A DNA stretch of 36,045 bases from Hellea sp. (GCA_014238285.1 JABABK010000034.1:1-36045); one strand, 5' to 3'; positions 9,010-18,133 are shown, counted from the stretch's first letter. Made by a program: numbers and translations. Notes: a model not told the origin generated them from the letters alone.

Positions 9010-10857
9010 GTGTTAACTGAAAACCAAGACAATCAAACTCTTTCAAGGCGAGTCTTCGTGTTAAGCGGCCTAGGGCTCACGACATTTGGAATTCTGTCTG
9101 CGCGCTTATATTACCTTCAAGTTACACGGGCAGAAGATTACACTGTTCTTTCAGATAATAACCGTTTTAATTACCACATTATTATTCCGTCCCGTGGGCG
9201 TATTCTCGATCGTTCGGGCGAACCTCTTGCGTTAAACCGGCAGGACTATCGATTGACTTTAGTTGCGGAGCAAGTCCCTGATGTTGACGCGACATTGGAT
9301 AAGATCAACGACGTAGTGCCTCTTTCTGAGAAAAACCGGAAGCGGGTTTTCAGTGATATCAAACGCCACGCCAAATTTGTTCCAGTCCTAATCGAAGACC
9401 ATTTGAGTTGGGATCAATTCGCTGCGCTTAATTTGCGAGCGCCTGAAATTCCGGGCGTGGTGCCGCAGGTGGGTGATGTGAGATCTTACCCCCATCATGG
9501 TGTTTTTTCACATGTTCTTGGCTATGTTGGCAGTGCCGGTCCTTCGGACGTTGAAAAAGACAATGACCCTTTATTAAAGCAGCCCACTTTTCGAATGGGT
9601 AAAACCGGTGTTGAGGCAGCCGTTGATAAAACTCTGCGCGGAAAGTCTGGTCGCCTGAAAGTCGAAGTTAATGCTGTCGGTAGAATTGTACGCGAATGGC
9701 CTGAAGAAGAGAACCAAGCAGCTTCCGGTAAAGATGTTTGGCTAACCTTAGACGCGTCATTGCAGAAATATGCGGCAGAGCTGTTCGAAGAAGATAGCGG
9801 CGGCGTTGCTGTCATGGATGTTATGACGGGCGAGCTTCGCGTGCTTCTATCGATGCCGACTTTTGACGGGAATTTATTCGTGTCTGGTCTAACGCAAAAA
9901 GACATGGACGAAATGAATAGCGATGAAAGACGTCCGCAATTTAATAAAGTTATAGGCGGCGGATATCCACCGGCGTCGACTTTCAAGATGAGTGTGATGT
10001 TAGCCGTTTTGAAAAATAAGGTGATTAACCCAAAAGAGCGGATTATTTGCTCGGGTAAGGTCCGAGTTGGCAACCGCAATTTCCATTGCTGGAAGCGTCG
10101 TGGTCATGGTCCTATGGATTTCATGGATGCGCTTAAGCATTCCTGCGACACATATTTTTATGAAATGGCACAACGCCTTTCTATCGATAAAGTCGCGGAA
10201 GTTGCGACGTCTTTAGGACTTGGCCAACGGTTCGATTTAGGAATTAGGGGGCAGACAAGCGGTATCGTTCCAACTCAAGTATGGAAACAGAAACGACTTG
10301 GTCAGGGATGGCGCATGGGGGATTCCCTCAATGCTTTTATTGGGCAAGGGTTTGTTCTGACGACGCCGCTTCAACTTGCCGTCATGGCCGCCCGCATAGC
10401 AAATGGGAGAAAGGCCGTTTCGCCCCATCTGATTATAGGTGATGACGCGCCTAAGTTTGGAGATTTGGGTGTTGACCATGAGCATATGGCTATGGTTCAA
10501 AAAGCTATGTGGCGGGTTTGTTCAGAACCCGGCGGGACAGCTTATCGTCACAATGCCCTCGGGTTTGAAGGCATTGAAATGGCGGGTAAAACAGGTACGG
10601 GGCAGGTTCGAGGGATTTCTGCGAGCGAAAGGGCGTCCGGGGTAATACATAATCGCGAACTGCCTTGGAAGCTTCGAGACCATTCTATTTTTGTAGGCTA
10701 TGCGCCGTTTAACGGGCCGCGCTTTGCTGTAGGGACCATAGTGGAGCATGGCGGGTCTGGCGCAAAACGCGCGGCCAATATTACACGAGCGCTGCTTAAG
10801 CGAGTGCTTGAAAATGATGGTATTCCTGAACTTTTGGAACGGGACGCTCTGAGATGA
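9010..10857 (+). CDS. mrdA: Peptidoglycan D,D-transpeptidase PBP2 (MrdA)
   Basis: Class B penicillin-binding protein that cross-links glycan strands made by RodA during elongation. I place the start at GTG 9010, directly after mreD; the open frame extends further upstream only inside mreD. This gives 615 aa. Features are an N-terminal signal anchor (RRVFVLSGLGLTTFGILSARLYYLQV), the pedestal domain (IIPSRGRILDRSGEPLALN) and the transpeptidase with SxxK as S323-T-F-K326, SxD-type motif S378-C-D380 and K527-T-G. These are all PBP2 features. Its stop overlaps the rodA ATG (ATGA), as expected for a paired synthase. Confidence 0.96.
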   Translation: MLTENQDNQTLSRRVFVLSGLGLTTFGILSARLYYLQVTRAEDYTVLSDNNRFNYHIIIPSRGRILDRSGEPLALNRQDYRLTLVAEQVPDVDATLDKINDVVPLSEKNRKRVFSDIKRHAKFVPVLIEDHLSWDQFAALNLRAPEIPGVVPQVGDVRSYPHHGVFSHVLGYVGSAGPSDVEKDNDPLLKQPTFRMGKTGVEAAVDKTLRGKSGRLKVEVNAVGRIVREWPEEENQAASGKDVWLTLDASLQKYAAELFEEDSGGVAVMDVMTGELRVLLSMPTFDGNLFVSGLTQKDMDEMNSDERRPQFNKVIGGGYPPASTFKMSVMLAVLKNKVINPKERIICSGKVRVGNRNFHCWKRRGHGPMDFMDALKHSCDTYFYEMAQRLSIDKVAEVATSLGLGQRFDLGIRGQTSGIVPTQVWKQKRLGQGWRMGDSLNAFIGQGFVLTTPLQLAVMAARIANGRKAVSPHLIIGDDAPKFGDLGVDHEHMAMVQKAMWRVCSEPGGTAYRHNALGFEGIEMAGKTGTGQVRGISASERASGVIHNRELPWKLRDHSIFVGYAPFNGPRFAVGTIVEHGGSGAKRAANITRALLKRVLENDGIPELLERDALR

Positions 10858-11975
10858 GTTTTTGGCAGCCCATTAAATCGAGACTTTATGAAATCAACTG
10901 GCTTTTACCCGTCTTGATTTACATTTTAGGCTTGGTTGGTGTGGCGATGATTTTTGCCGCAACTGACGGAGTCTGGAATAATGGAGCCAAGCAACATTTA
11001 ATTCGGTTAGTGGCGGCGGGGCTCGTTATGCTTGTTGTTGCCTTAATCGATATAAAAATATGGTATCATCTGGCCTATCCAATTTTTATTATCGCGCTTA
11101 TCATGCTTGTGGCCGTTGATATGTGGGGCGTTTCGATCAACGGCTCACAGAGATGGCTCGATTTGAAATTCACACGGGTTCAACCATCTGAAATCATGAA
11201 ACTGGCTATCGTCATGGCGCTAGCGCGGTATTATCATGATTTGGACCGTGCCAGAGTTTCTCACATTATCGGATTGGTTATTGCCTTAATTGTAATAGCG
11301 TTACCTGCACAGTTTATCCTGCGGCAGCCTGATTTAGGGACAACGCTTTTATTGACAATGACGGCGATAGCCATGATTTTCCTCGCAGGCGTTAATTGGC
11401 GAGTTATCTCAAGCGGAATTGTTGCTGCGACTATTGCTATACCGGTTTTCTTCATGTTTGGTTTGAAGGAATATCAACGGGCTCGGATTAGAACATTTTT
11501 TGATCCATCTTCTGATCCGACCGGGGCTGGTTACCACATTACTCAGTCAAAAATTGCACTAGGTAGCGGCGGTGTGTCGGGCAAGGGGTATATGAACGGC
11601 ACGCAAAGACAGCTGGAATATGTTCCAGAAAATAGAACTGACTTCATTTTCACAGTGATCGGTGAAGAATTTGGTCTTGTTGGGAGTCTCGCGACTATGG
11701 CGCTTTACATCTTATTGATCGCTATGTGCGTTTGGATGGCTATGCAGTGTAAGCACAAATTTTCGAAGCTTCTGATTCTGGGGCTTACGACGACATTTGC
11801 GCTTTATGTGTTTATCAATCTAGCTATGGTAATGGGATTGGCCCCTGTTGTTGGCGTGCCTTTACCATTGATTTCCTATGGCGGGACGGTAATTTTAGCG
11901 GTGATGATTGGCTTTGGTCTTATGTTATCAGCCCACCTTTACCGGAAAAGTGAATTACCGCGCGGCGGACGGTAA
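10854..11975 (+). CDS. rodA: Peptidoglycan glycosyltransferase RodA (SEDS family)
   Basis: Polymerises lipid II into glycan strands in partnership with PBP2. The 373-aa protein has about ten membrane helices, the SEDS motif region SINGSQRWLDLKFTRVQPSEIMK, a long extracellular loop (LGSGGVSGKGYMNGTQRQLE across two stretches) and ENRTDFIFTVIGEEFG, in which D263 corresponds to the essential catalytic-site Asp. The C-terminus is GVPLPLISYGGT, a family hallmark. The ATG overlaps the mrdA stop by 4 nt. No strong terminator follows; 11976-12064 holds the promoter of the next gene. Confidence 0.97.
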   Translation: MSFWQPIKSRLYEINWLLPVLIYILGLVGVAMIFAATDGVWNNGAKQHLIRLVAAGLVMLVVALIDIKIWYHLAYPIFIIALIMLVAVDMWGVSINGSQRWLDLKFTRVQPSEIMKLAIVMALARYYHDLDRARVSHIIGLVIALIVIALPAQFILRQPDLGTTLLLTMTAIAMIFLAGVNWRVISSGIVAATIAIPVFFMFGLKEYQRARIRTFFDPSSDPTGAGYHITQSKIALGSGGVSGKGYMNGTQRQLEYVPENRTDFIFTVIGEEFGLVGSLATMALYILLIAMCVWMAMQCKHKFSKLLILGLTTTFALYVFINLAMVMGLAPVVGVPLPLISYGGTVILAVMIGFGLMLSAHLYRKSELPRGGR

Positions 11976-12003
11976 ATTTTTCTAATTTTCTGGCTTGTTT
12001 ACC

Positions 12004-12032
12004 TTGACTGTGCGCCAGTATTACCGTGTAAA
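12004..12032 (+). promoter_or_regulatory. Candidate sigma70-type promoter of the NSS transporter
   Basis: TTGACT (12004-12009) and TGTAAA (12027-12032) are separated by 17 nt and lie 32 nt before the ATG at 12065, with an AGGGGA ribosome site at about 12054-12059. Further AT-rich TATAA-like words follow at 12036 and 12048. Assignment is by similarity to consensus hexamers only. Confidence 0.45.
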
Positions 12033-12064
12033 CGCTATAACAAAAATTATAATAGGGGATAACT

Positions 12065-13426
12065 ATGGCTGCTGCAGGTACGGCACAATGGTCTTCAAAG
12101 TTCGCTTTCATTATGGCAGCCGTGGGTTCGTCAGTTGGGCTTGGTAATCTTTGGCGTTTTTCGGCTGAAGCTGGAACTAATGGGGGCGGGGCCTTCATTC
12201 TGATTTACCTTTTGTGTATTGCCTTTGTTGGTCTTCCAGTTTTGATGAGTGAATACATTATTGGGCGAGCTGGTCAGGCCTCTAGCGCGGTTAAATCAAT
12301 GGATGATTTGAACAAGCGCAGTAACGTCTCAAAGGGATGGAGCTCAGGGGCTTGGTTTGGTATGATCGCGTCCTTCCTGATCGTCAGTTTTTACTGTGTT
12401 GTTGCGGCTTGGGTGATGGCTTATATCCCAAAATTTTTGACAGGTGCGTTTGATGGTCAAACGCCGGATCAAATTGCCGGCCAATTTGGCGAACTTGTCA
12501 GTTCACCGAAACAAGTCATCCCTTATTTCTTGCTCTTTGGGTTTATAACATCACTGCTTGTATCTCGTGGGGTTAATAAAGGGATTGAAATCGCCGCAAA
12601 GTATTTAATGCCGGTATTCTTTATATTGCTTATTGGTTTGGCTGGCTATGCGATCATTTCCAGCAGTTCTTCTGGAGGTGCTGTTAAAGCGTTTAATTTC
12701 CTCTTCAAGCCGGATTTTAGTAAGATTAATGGCAACGTCGCCAATAGCGCATTAGGACAAGCTTGTTTTTCTCTTGGCATTGGTAACGCGATCATGATCA
12801 CCTATGGATCATACTTACCAAGGTCCGTTAGCATACCAAAGGCAGCCCTCACGGTCGGTCTAACGGATACGGTCGTGGCTTTGATTGCTGGATTTGCGAT
12901 CTTCCCGATCGTATTTGCAAATGATTTGGATTTTGCGGCAGGTGCTGGGATATTCTTCCAAACACTTCCAACAGCTCTAGCAAATGCGCCTGGTGGGAAC
13001 TTTGTCGGCGCAACTTTCTTCTTCCTAGCTTTCTTCGCGGCTATTACTTCATCAATCTCTCTCTTGGAACCAAGCGTGGCATGGGTCTCGGAACAGTTTA
13101 AAATGACGAAGGCTAAAGCAGCTTGGGTGACGGGTGCTGCTATGGTGTTATTGGGATTAGGGTCTGTATTTAGTCAGGAGTTCTTTGACTTTATTGATAC
13201 TGGTTTAGTTGGTCCGATCATTGCGCCTCTATCAGCCTTACTCGTCGTCTTATTCACAGGTTGGCGTCTAAACAAGGAAATCCTTGATCAGGAACTCGGC
13301 GGTGATGGCGAGGCTCTTGGGCGGTTCCTTATGATTTTCGTTAAATATGTTGCGCCAGTGTTTGTCGGAATCGTTCTTCTCGCGGGAATTTGGGACAAAT
13401 ATTTGAGGGCATTGTTCGTCGGATAG
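12065..13426 (+). CDS. Neurotransmitter:sodium symporter (NSS/SNF) family transporter
   Basis: A sodium-coupled secondary transporter of the LeuT/MhsT/TyrT family, normally for amino acids. The 453-aa protein begins with the NSS signature on TM1 (KFAFIMAAVGSSVGLGNLWRF, here split as FIMAAVGSSVGLGNLWRF), continues with NGGGAFILIYLLCIAFVGLPV and EYIIGR, and has TM6-like QACFSLGIGNAIMITYGSYL and TM8 regions, about 11 helices in total. It has its own promoter-like region and an AGGGGA ribosome site. The substrate cannot be told from sequence. No MetS-type small subunit is evident downstream. Confidence 0.92.
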   Translation: MAAAGTAQWSSKFAFIMAAVGSSVGLGNLWRFSAEAGTNGGGAFILIYLLCIAFVGLPVLMSEYIIGRAGQASSAVKSMDDLNKRSNVSKGWSSGAWFGMIASFLIVSFYCVVAAWVMAYIPKFLTGAFDGQTPDQIAGQFGELVSSPKQVIPYFLLFGFITSLLVSRGVNKGIEIAAKYLMPVFFILLIGLAGYAIISSSSSGGAVKAFNFLFKPDFSKINGNVANSALGQACFSLGIGNAIMITYGSYLPRSVSIPKAALTVGLTDTVVALIAGFAIFPIVFANDLDFAAGAGIFFQTLPTALANAPGGNFVGATFFFLAFFAAITSSISLLEPSVAWVSEQFKMTKAKAAWVTGAAMVLLGLGSVFSQEFFDFIDTGLVGPIIAPLSALLVVLFTGWRLNKEILDQELGGDGEALGRFLMIFVKYVAPVFVGIVLLAGIWDKYLRALFVG

Positions 13427-13464
13427 AAGTTGCGGGGTTTAAGGTGCTATTAAGGATAGTTATG

Positions 13465-13502
13465 AAAAAAGCGGCTTGCTTGTTACAAATTAGTAAGCCG
13501 CT
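13465..13502 (-). terminator. Intrinsic terminator facing the minus strand
   Basis: Arms AGCGGCTT (13470-13477) and AAGCCGCT (13495-13502) form a perfect 8-bp stem with a 17-nt loop. Six A residues (13465-13470) precede it on the plus strand, so read on the minus strand the hairpin is followed by a T run, the layout of a minus-strand intrinsic terminator. On the plus strand the hairpin is followed by GATATATTC, so it would be a weak stop for the transporter transcript. Confidence 0.6.
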
Positions 13503-13573
13503 GATATATTCACTGTTCATTCAACATTGAATCGTACAATGAAAATATATAAGAAATTGGGAATGGGAATAAA

Positions 13574-14182
13574 ATGAAATTGCGTTGGGTCGTATTAGGT
13601 GTGGGAACCTTGATTCTGTCAGCTTGCGCAACGGTCAGTGTCACTGACATGAATGCTTCTGCCAGTGCTAACCGAGCAGCCAATCAAGCGACGACAAATG
13701 TGGTTGTCAAAGCTTCAGAAAAATTAACTCAAGAGTTTTCCGCTAATGGTTGGGTTGAACCCAGTAATTACGATCTCAAGACCGCTGCAATGACCTTGCT
13801 CAAAGGCAATACGGCCATTCAGTCTGATGAAAACGACGCTTATGCCGCGACGGTAACGCCTATGACATTGAAAGCCGATATTTCCAAAGCCGGTCAAATG
13901 GCGAGCCAAACCCTTAAAGCCGCTGATGTCTATCTAGAATATGCGGACGCTGGCTCAGATATGGCAGAGGAATTACAAAGCCTTGAAACCGCGCTTTTGA
14001 CTTGCCGTAAGGCGGAGCGTACTTTCACAATCGCTTCAGAATTACAATCGGTTGAAACCGAAGCTGAACTTACTTTGATGGCCGCGACTGTTGATCAGTT
14101 GCAGGATATGACGGATGATTATGGACGTCAGGTCCGAGCATCAAAAACTTATACGGATTATTCTAAAATCCCGGTCAATTAA
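13574..14182 (+). CDS. Unrecognised lipoprotein, 202 aa
   Basis: I do not recognise a family. The N-terminus is a lipoprotein signal (MKLRWVVLGVGTLILSACAT; lipobox L-S-A-C with C18), so the mature protein is likely anchored to a membrane. The rest is Ala/Thr/Gln-rich, largely helical and soluble, with alternating NAS/NRAANQA repeats near the start and heptad-like stretches (SDMAEELQSLETALL, AELTLMAATVDQLQDM). It contains one further Cys. An RBS-like GGGAATGGGAA precedes the ATG. It converges with the dipeptide epimerase with only a 10-nt gap. Confidence 0.75.
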   Translation: MKLRWVVLGVGTLILSACATVSVTDMNASASANRAANQATTNVVVKASEKLTQEFSANGWVEPSNYDLKTAAMTLLKGNTAIQSDENDAYAATVTPMTLKADISKAGQMASQTLKAADVYLEYADAGSDMAEELQSLETALLTCRKAERTFTIASELQSVETEAELTLMAATVDQLQDMTDDYGRQVRASKTYTDYSKIPVN

Positions 14183-14192
14183 GTAAATTGAT

Positions 14193-15179
14193 CTATCCCC
14201 AAAGCTCGGGCGATGGCGGATATAAAATATCACCCTTGTATTCAATTGCTGGTTCAATATCCTTTGAGAGCAGAAGTGGGCCGTCTAGGTCTACACAGTC
14301 TGCTAGGCTGGCTAATATTGCCATAGGCGCCATGGCCAAGGATGATCCAACCATACAGCCTGCCATAATTTCAAATCCCATTGCACGCGCGAGACGCATG
14401 GTTTTAAGGGCTTCTGTAAATCCGCCTGTTTTGTCGAGTTTCACATTCACGGCGCGGTAGCCTGCAGTCCAGATGTTTTGAAGGTCTTTGTGGGTATGAA
14501 GGCTTTCATCTGCGCAAATGATCGGTGTTTGATTTATCTCGAAAATACCGGGTTGATCCTTTGAGGCGTGAAATGGTTGTTCAATCAGGGAAATATTACC
14601 GTTTTGATCAAGGCGGCTTAGTTGACTTAGCTCACTTACCGAAAGAGCTTCATTTGCATCAACAATCAGCTTGGCATCAGGACGAGCTGAAATGATGGCC
14701 TCGCAAGCTTTCAGGCCATTATCACTGCCGATTTTGATCTTTAATAGAGAGTATTGATTAGCCTGTTTGGCGGCTTTGGCCATTTCATCTGATGTGTTCA
14801 TGGATAATGTATAGGCTGTTTGGCGGGGTCGGGGTTCCGTGAGCCCGGCTAATTCCCAAACGGGCTTACCGGTTTGCTTGGCTTTTAAATCCCAAAGGGC
14901 GCAATCAACCGCATTGCGTGCGGCACCTGCAGGAAGGGATGACTGCAACATGTCGAGGGTTAGACCTGCCTCTATGTCGACCTGTATGGACATAATTTGC
15001 GCTGTCACGCTTTCAGGCGTCTCGTCATATCTGGAATAAGGGCGGCATTCTGATCTACCTATATGGTCATTTTCTAAAATTTTGACCTGGACCATTGGAA
15101 AACGGGTTAAGGCGCTACGGGAAATTCTAAATTCACCCTTGGCTGGCCAATGAATGGTGCGGCATTCTAACTTACGCAA
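14193..15179 (-). CDS. Dipeptide epimerase (enolase superfamily, L-Ala-D/L-Glu epimerase type)
   Basis: Epimerises dipeptides such as L-Ala-D-Glu released from murein, letting the cell recycle wall peptides. With a TTG start at 15179 the protein is 328 aa and begins MRKLECRTIHWP, where family members start; AGGGA lies upstream. A longer TTG start at 15245 would overlap the divergent MlaE gene. Catalytic features are KIK (K147, K149), metal ligands D174 (VDAN), E200 (EQP) and D224 (ADES), and the second base K248 (NVKLDK). A D297-L-D299 motif matches the DxD that binds the dipeptide amino group in this subgroup. Exact dipeptide preference is unknown. Confidence 0.88.
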   Translation of the reverse strand: MRKLECRTIHWPAKGEFRISRSALTRFPMVQVKILENDHIGRSECRPYSRYDETPESVTAQIMSIQVDIEAGLTLDMLQSSLPAGAARNAVDCALWDLKAKQTGKPVWELAGLTEPRPRQTAYTLSMNTSDEMAKAAKQANQYSLLKIKIGSDNGLKACEAIISARPDAKLIVDANEALSVSELSQLSRLDQNGNISLIEQPFHASKDQPGIFEINQTPIICADESLHTHKDLQNIWTAGYRAVNVKLDKTGGFTEALKTMRLARAMGFEIMAGCMVGSSLAMAPMAILASLADCVDLDGPLLLSKDIEPAIEYKGDILYPPSPELWG

Positions 15180-15229
15180 AACAAATCCCTGACTTGACCC
15201 AATAGCTTTAGAGCGGCACCTTAGGCGGT

Positions 15230-16384
15230 ATGAACGTATTGGCAAATACAGATTCCATGTCTTTGGATGAATTTACGCTTTCTGTTGAAGGTCGTGTCCT
15301 GCGCTTTGTGGCGCGAGGCGATTGGAACCTGGCCTCTATTGGAAAGTTTCATGATAGATTGGAGTCATCACTTGACGGAATTGACTATGATAATGTCCAC
15401 TATGATTTTAGTGATGTTGGCAATATGGACACATCAGGCGCTTATATATTAGCAAAAGCCATCAGATGTAGTGACGATGTTTGTTTTCCCTATCAATTAA
15501 CCGGAAATTCTAGGGGGCAAAAAGTCCTGATGCGTGAGGCGGCTGAAGCCTCAATGGGGCGAATGCCGCGTGAAACACGTCAATGGTATGACACACTGGT
15601 TCGAGTGGGCGAGTCCAGTGAGAGGTTTTTCGCTGAAGTATATGATACATTTGCCTTTTTAGGTCATTTTATGACGGTGCTTTTCCGTCAATTACTGACA
15701 CCCCATACCATCAGATGGAAGTCTGTTGTCGCCCATATTGAAGATGTCGGCCTGAATGCTGCGCCGATCATTATGACTCTCAGTTTCTTTATTGGCGCTG
15801 TGATCGCTTATATGGGTGCGAACCTGCTCGCCTCTCTAGGGTTCCAGGTCTTCATCGTTGAGCTAATAGGGATTTCAGTATTGCGAGAATTTGCAGTTAT
15901 TATTACGGCTATTCTGCTTGCGGGACGATCGGATTCTGCCTTTACAGCACAGATAGGTGCTATGAAAATGCGCCAAGAAATTGATGCCATGCAGGTGATC
16001 GGGCTAGACCCCTATGAAACTTTAGTTATTCCCCGCGCTATAGCTTGTGTTATTTCGGCGCCGGTTCTGACATTTTTGGCCATGATCTCAGGCATCGGCG
16101 GAGGCCTATTGGTCGCTTGGCTTGGGCCCACTGATATTTCGCCAATTTTATTTTTCACACGCCTGCAAGAAATCGTCGGCATAAATCATTTTTGGGTCGG
16201 ATTAAGTAAAGCTCCGGTTTTTGCTTTAATCATCGCTATCATTGGATGCCGACAAGGCCTCGCCGTAACAGGCAGTGTGGAGTCTTTGGGTACCCGCACT
16301 ACGAAAAGTGTTGTTCAAGCTATATTTGCGGTTATTGCCGTGGACGCCATATTTGCGATCTTGTTTTTCGAGATGGGGGTTTAA
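15230..16384 (+). CDS. mlaE: MlaE-type ABC transporter permease with N-terminal STAS domain
   Basis: Inner-membrane permease of a lipid (phospholipid-type) ABC transporter. Residues about 10-100 form a STAS/MlaB-like domain (VLRFVARGDWNL, YDFSDVGNMDTSGAYIL); the remainder is the MlaE domain with five to six helices and the conserved ELIGISVLREFAVIITAILLAGR (given in part), IGAMKMRQEIDAMQVIGLDP and GCRQGL motifs. The fusion makes a separate MlaB unnecessary. It starts 50 nt from the divergent epimerase start and is followed 1 nt later by the ATPase gene. Substrate is inferred from family. Confidence 0.93.
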   Translation: MNVLANTDSMSLDEFTLSVEGRVLRFVARGDWNLASIGKFHDRLESSLDGIDYDNVHYDFSDVGNMDTSGAYILAKAIRCSDDVCFPYQLTGNSRGQKVLMREAAEASMGRMPRETRQWYDTLVRVGESSERFFAEVYDTFAFLGHFMTVLFRQLLTPHTIRWKSVVAHIEDVGLNAAPIIMTLSFFIGAVIAYMGANLLASLGFQVFIVELIGISVLREFAVIITAILLAGRSDSAFTAQIGAMKMRQEIDAMQVIGLDPYETLVIPRAIACVISAPVLTFLAMISGIGGGLLVAWLGPTDISPILFFTRLQEIVGINHFWVGLSKAPVFALIIAIIGCRQGLAVTGSVESLGTRTTKSVVQAIFAVIAVDAIFAILFFEMGV

Positions 16385-16385
16385 G

Positions 16386-17168
16386 ATGGAACTTGATTTC
16401 TCTCTCTCGCCCATGGAGGTCAAAGGACTTAGGTCGCAATTCGGTGATAATGTGGTTCATGAAAGTTTGGACTTTCATGTAAACGGGCAAGAAATTGTTG
16501 GATTGGTTGGCGGTTCGGGCTCTGGTAAATCCGTGCTGATGAATACTCTATTGGGGCTTAAAGAGCCTGATGGCGGCTCTGTCTATTATTTTGGGAAAGA
16601 TCGAGATTCTCTTTCAAGCAAGGATCGACAAGGGCTGAATAATCAAATGGGCGTATTGTTTCAAGGCGGCGCTTTATTTTCATCCATGACCGTGCGCGAA
16701 AACATAATGGTGCCCTTACGTGAACATACTGATTTGCCAATCTCATTGATGCGTGAGTTGGCGGATATGAAAATTCATATGGTCGGTCTGCCGGCACATG
16801 CGGCGACATTGCATCCTGCGGATTTGTCAGGCGGTATGCGTAAAAGAGCCGGGCTTGCACGCGCGCTAGCTCTTGATCCCAAGCTTTTATTTTTGGACGA
16901 ACCAACGGCGGGGCTTGATCCTATTGGGGCGTCAGCCTTTGATCAACTGATTTTGGACCTCAGAGAGGCCATGGATTTGACTGTGTTGATGATCACACAT
17001 GATCTGGATAGCCTTTATGCTATCTGTGACAGGGTTGCGGTATTGGTTGATAAACACATTGCTATTGCAGACAGTTTACCTAAAGTTATGAATCATCCTC
17101 ATCCTTGGATTAAGGAGTATTTTGGAGGTCCGCGGTCAAGAGCCGCATTAAAGGCTGGAGCTAGTTAA
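16386..17168 (+). CDS. mlaF: MlaF-type ABC transporter ATPase
   Basis: ATPase of the Mla-like lipid transporter. The ATG at 16386, 1 nt after the permease stop, gives 260 aa; a longer reading frame upstream lies inside the permease gene. Motifs are Walker A GGSGSGKS (42-49), Q-loop LFQGGALFSSMTVREN, signature LSGGMRKRAGLARAL (147-161), Walker B LLFLDEPTAGLDP (167-179) and the H-loop in MITHDLDSLYAICDR. The GMRKR signature is typical for Mla/Ttg2A ATPases. Its stop overlaps the mlaD start by 1 nt. Confidence 0.95.
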   Translation: MELDFSLSPMEVKGLRSQFGDNVVHESLDFHVNGQEIVGLVGGSGSGKSVLMNTLLGLKEPDGGSVYYFGKDRDSLSSKDRQGLNNQMGVLFQGGALFSSMTVRENIMVPLREHTDLPISLMRELADMKIHMVGLPAHAATLHPADLSGGMRKRAGLARALALDPKLLFLDEPTAGLDPIGASAFDQLILDLREAMDLTVLMITHDLDSLYAICDRVAVLVDKHIAIADSLPKVMNHPHPWIKEYFGGPRSRAALKAGAS

Positions 17169-18133
17169 TGGAAAACAAGGCACATTACGCCCTGATAGGG
17201 ACTTTTGTTCTCGTCGCGATAATCGCGGCCGTAACATTTGCCACTTGGTTGTCCGGACAGGAATTTGACCAGGAATGGGATGAGTATAACATTGAATTTT
17301 CCGGCCCTGTAAGAGGTATAACTCGGGGGAGTGAAGTCCGGCTCAATGGTTTGAGTGTGGGTGAAGTCATTGGACTTAATTTTGAACCTACCAATCCCAA
17401 TCTGGTATTGGTTCAGGTGCAAGTGATGAATAATACGCCGATTTTTAAAGATGGTCTGGCGCAGCTTGAACCACAAGGTTTAACCGGACTTAACTATATA
17501 CAAATCTATCCAGGAACCATTTCAATGGGCGCTATTGATCCGCTCGTGGATAATATTCCGGGCAAAATGAGCCAGTTTGATAACTTTCTTGTCGGCGGTG
17601 AGAATATTATCGACGGCACGACTATGGCGATACGTAGGGTCAATATTCTACTGAGCGAAGAGACTATCAATGATTTTCAAGGCATTCTGCGCAATATCAA
17701 TCAGATCACCTCAAATTTAAAAGATACTGATGTAGATCCAGAACTCCTTGATAGCATGTTGAAATCGATTGCTCAAACCGCGCGGGATATATCGTCTACG
17801 GCAGGGGCTATTGAATCCGCGGCGACTTCGGTTGATGGTCTATTTGCAAATGATGTGCGGGAACTTGTAACTGAGGCTAAAGGGGCCGTCGGAAAAGTTG
17901 GCACGACACTCGATAATTACACGACTCTTGCCGAGGACAGCACTTTAGTTGCGCAGGATATTCGCGATGCCATTAACCGTATGTCGAATTCTGGATTAGC
18001 TGATATGGAAGAAACAACCGATGCTCTGCGCGATTTGATGATCACGCTGAGCGATATTGCCGACCAACTTGAAAAGAGCCCAGCACAGTTTATTGCTGGC
18101 GAAGATCGTGAAGTGATGGAGTTACCGCAATGA
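17168..18133 (+). CDS. mlaD: MlaD-like MCE-domain protein
   Basis: Membrane-anchored MCE protein that forms a periplasmic hexamer and receives or donates lipid at the permease. The 321-aa protein has a signal-anchor helix (ALIGTFVLVAIIAAVTFATW), one MCE domain (about 40-120: YNIEFSGPVRGITRGSEVRLNG in part, VGEVIGLNF, LTGLNYIQI) and a long C-terminal helical, Asp/Thr-rich region (about 150-320), longer than E. coli MlaD and like the alphaproteobacterial forms. It overlaps the ATPase stop (TAATG) and the lipoprotein start (4 nt), so the operon is tightly coupled. Confidence 0.93.
   Translation: MENKAHYALIGTFVLVAIIAAVTFATWLSGQEFDQEWDEYNIEFSGPVRGITRGSEVRLNGLSVGEVIGLNFEPTNPNLVLVQVQVMNNTPIFKDGLAQLEPQGLTGLNYIQIYPGTISMGAIDPLVDNIPGKMSQFDNFLVGGENIIDGTTMAIRRVNILLSEETINDFQGILRNINQITSNLKDTDVDPELLDSMLKSIAQTARDISSTAGAIESAATSVDGLFANDVRELVTEAKGAVGKVGTTLDNYTTLAEDSTLVAQDIRDAINRMSNSGLADMEETTDALRDLMITLSDIADQLEKSPAQFIAGEDREVMELPQ

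Noticed and set aside
9522-10079. 185-aa minus-strand ORF inside the PBP2 gene
   Set aside because: Lies over the conserved transpeptidase region including SxxK; Ser/Pro-rich shadow translation without family features.
15180-15245. Longer N-terminus of the dipeptide epimerase from TTG 15245
   Set aside because: Would overlap the MlaE start codon and add 22 residues not typical of the family; TTG 15179 gives the standard MRKL-type start with AGGGA upstream.
16275-16385. Upstream extension of the MlaF reading frame
   Set aside because: Overlaps the permease C-terminus in another frame; ATG 16386 directly after its stop fits operon spacing and family length.
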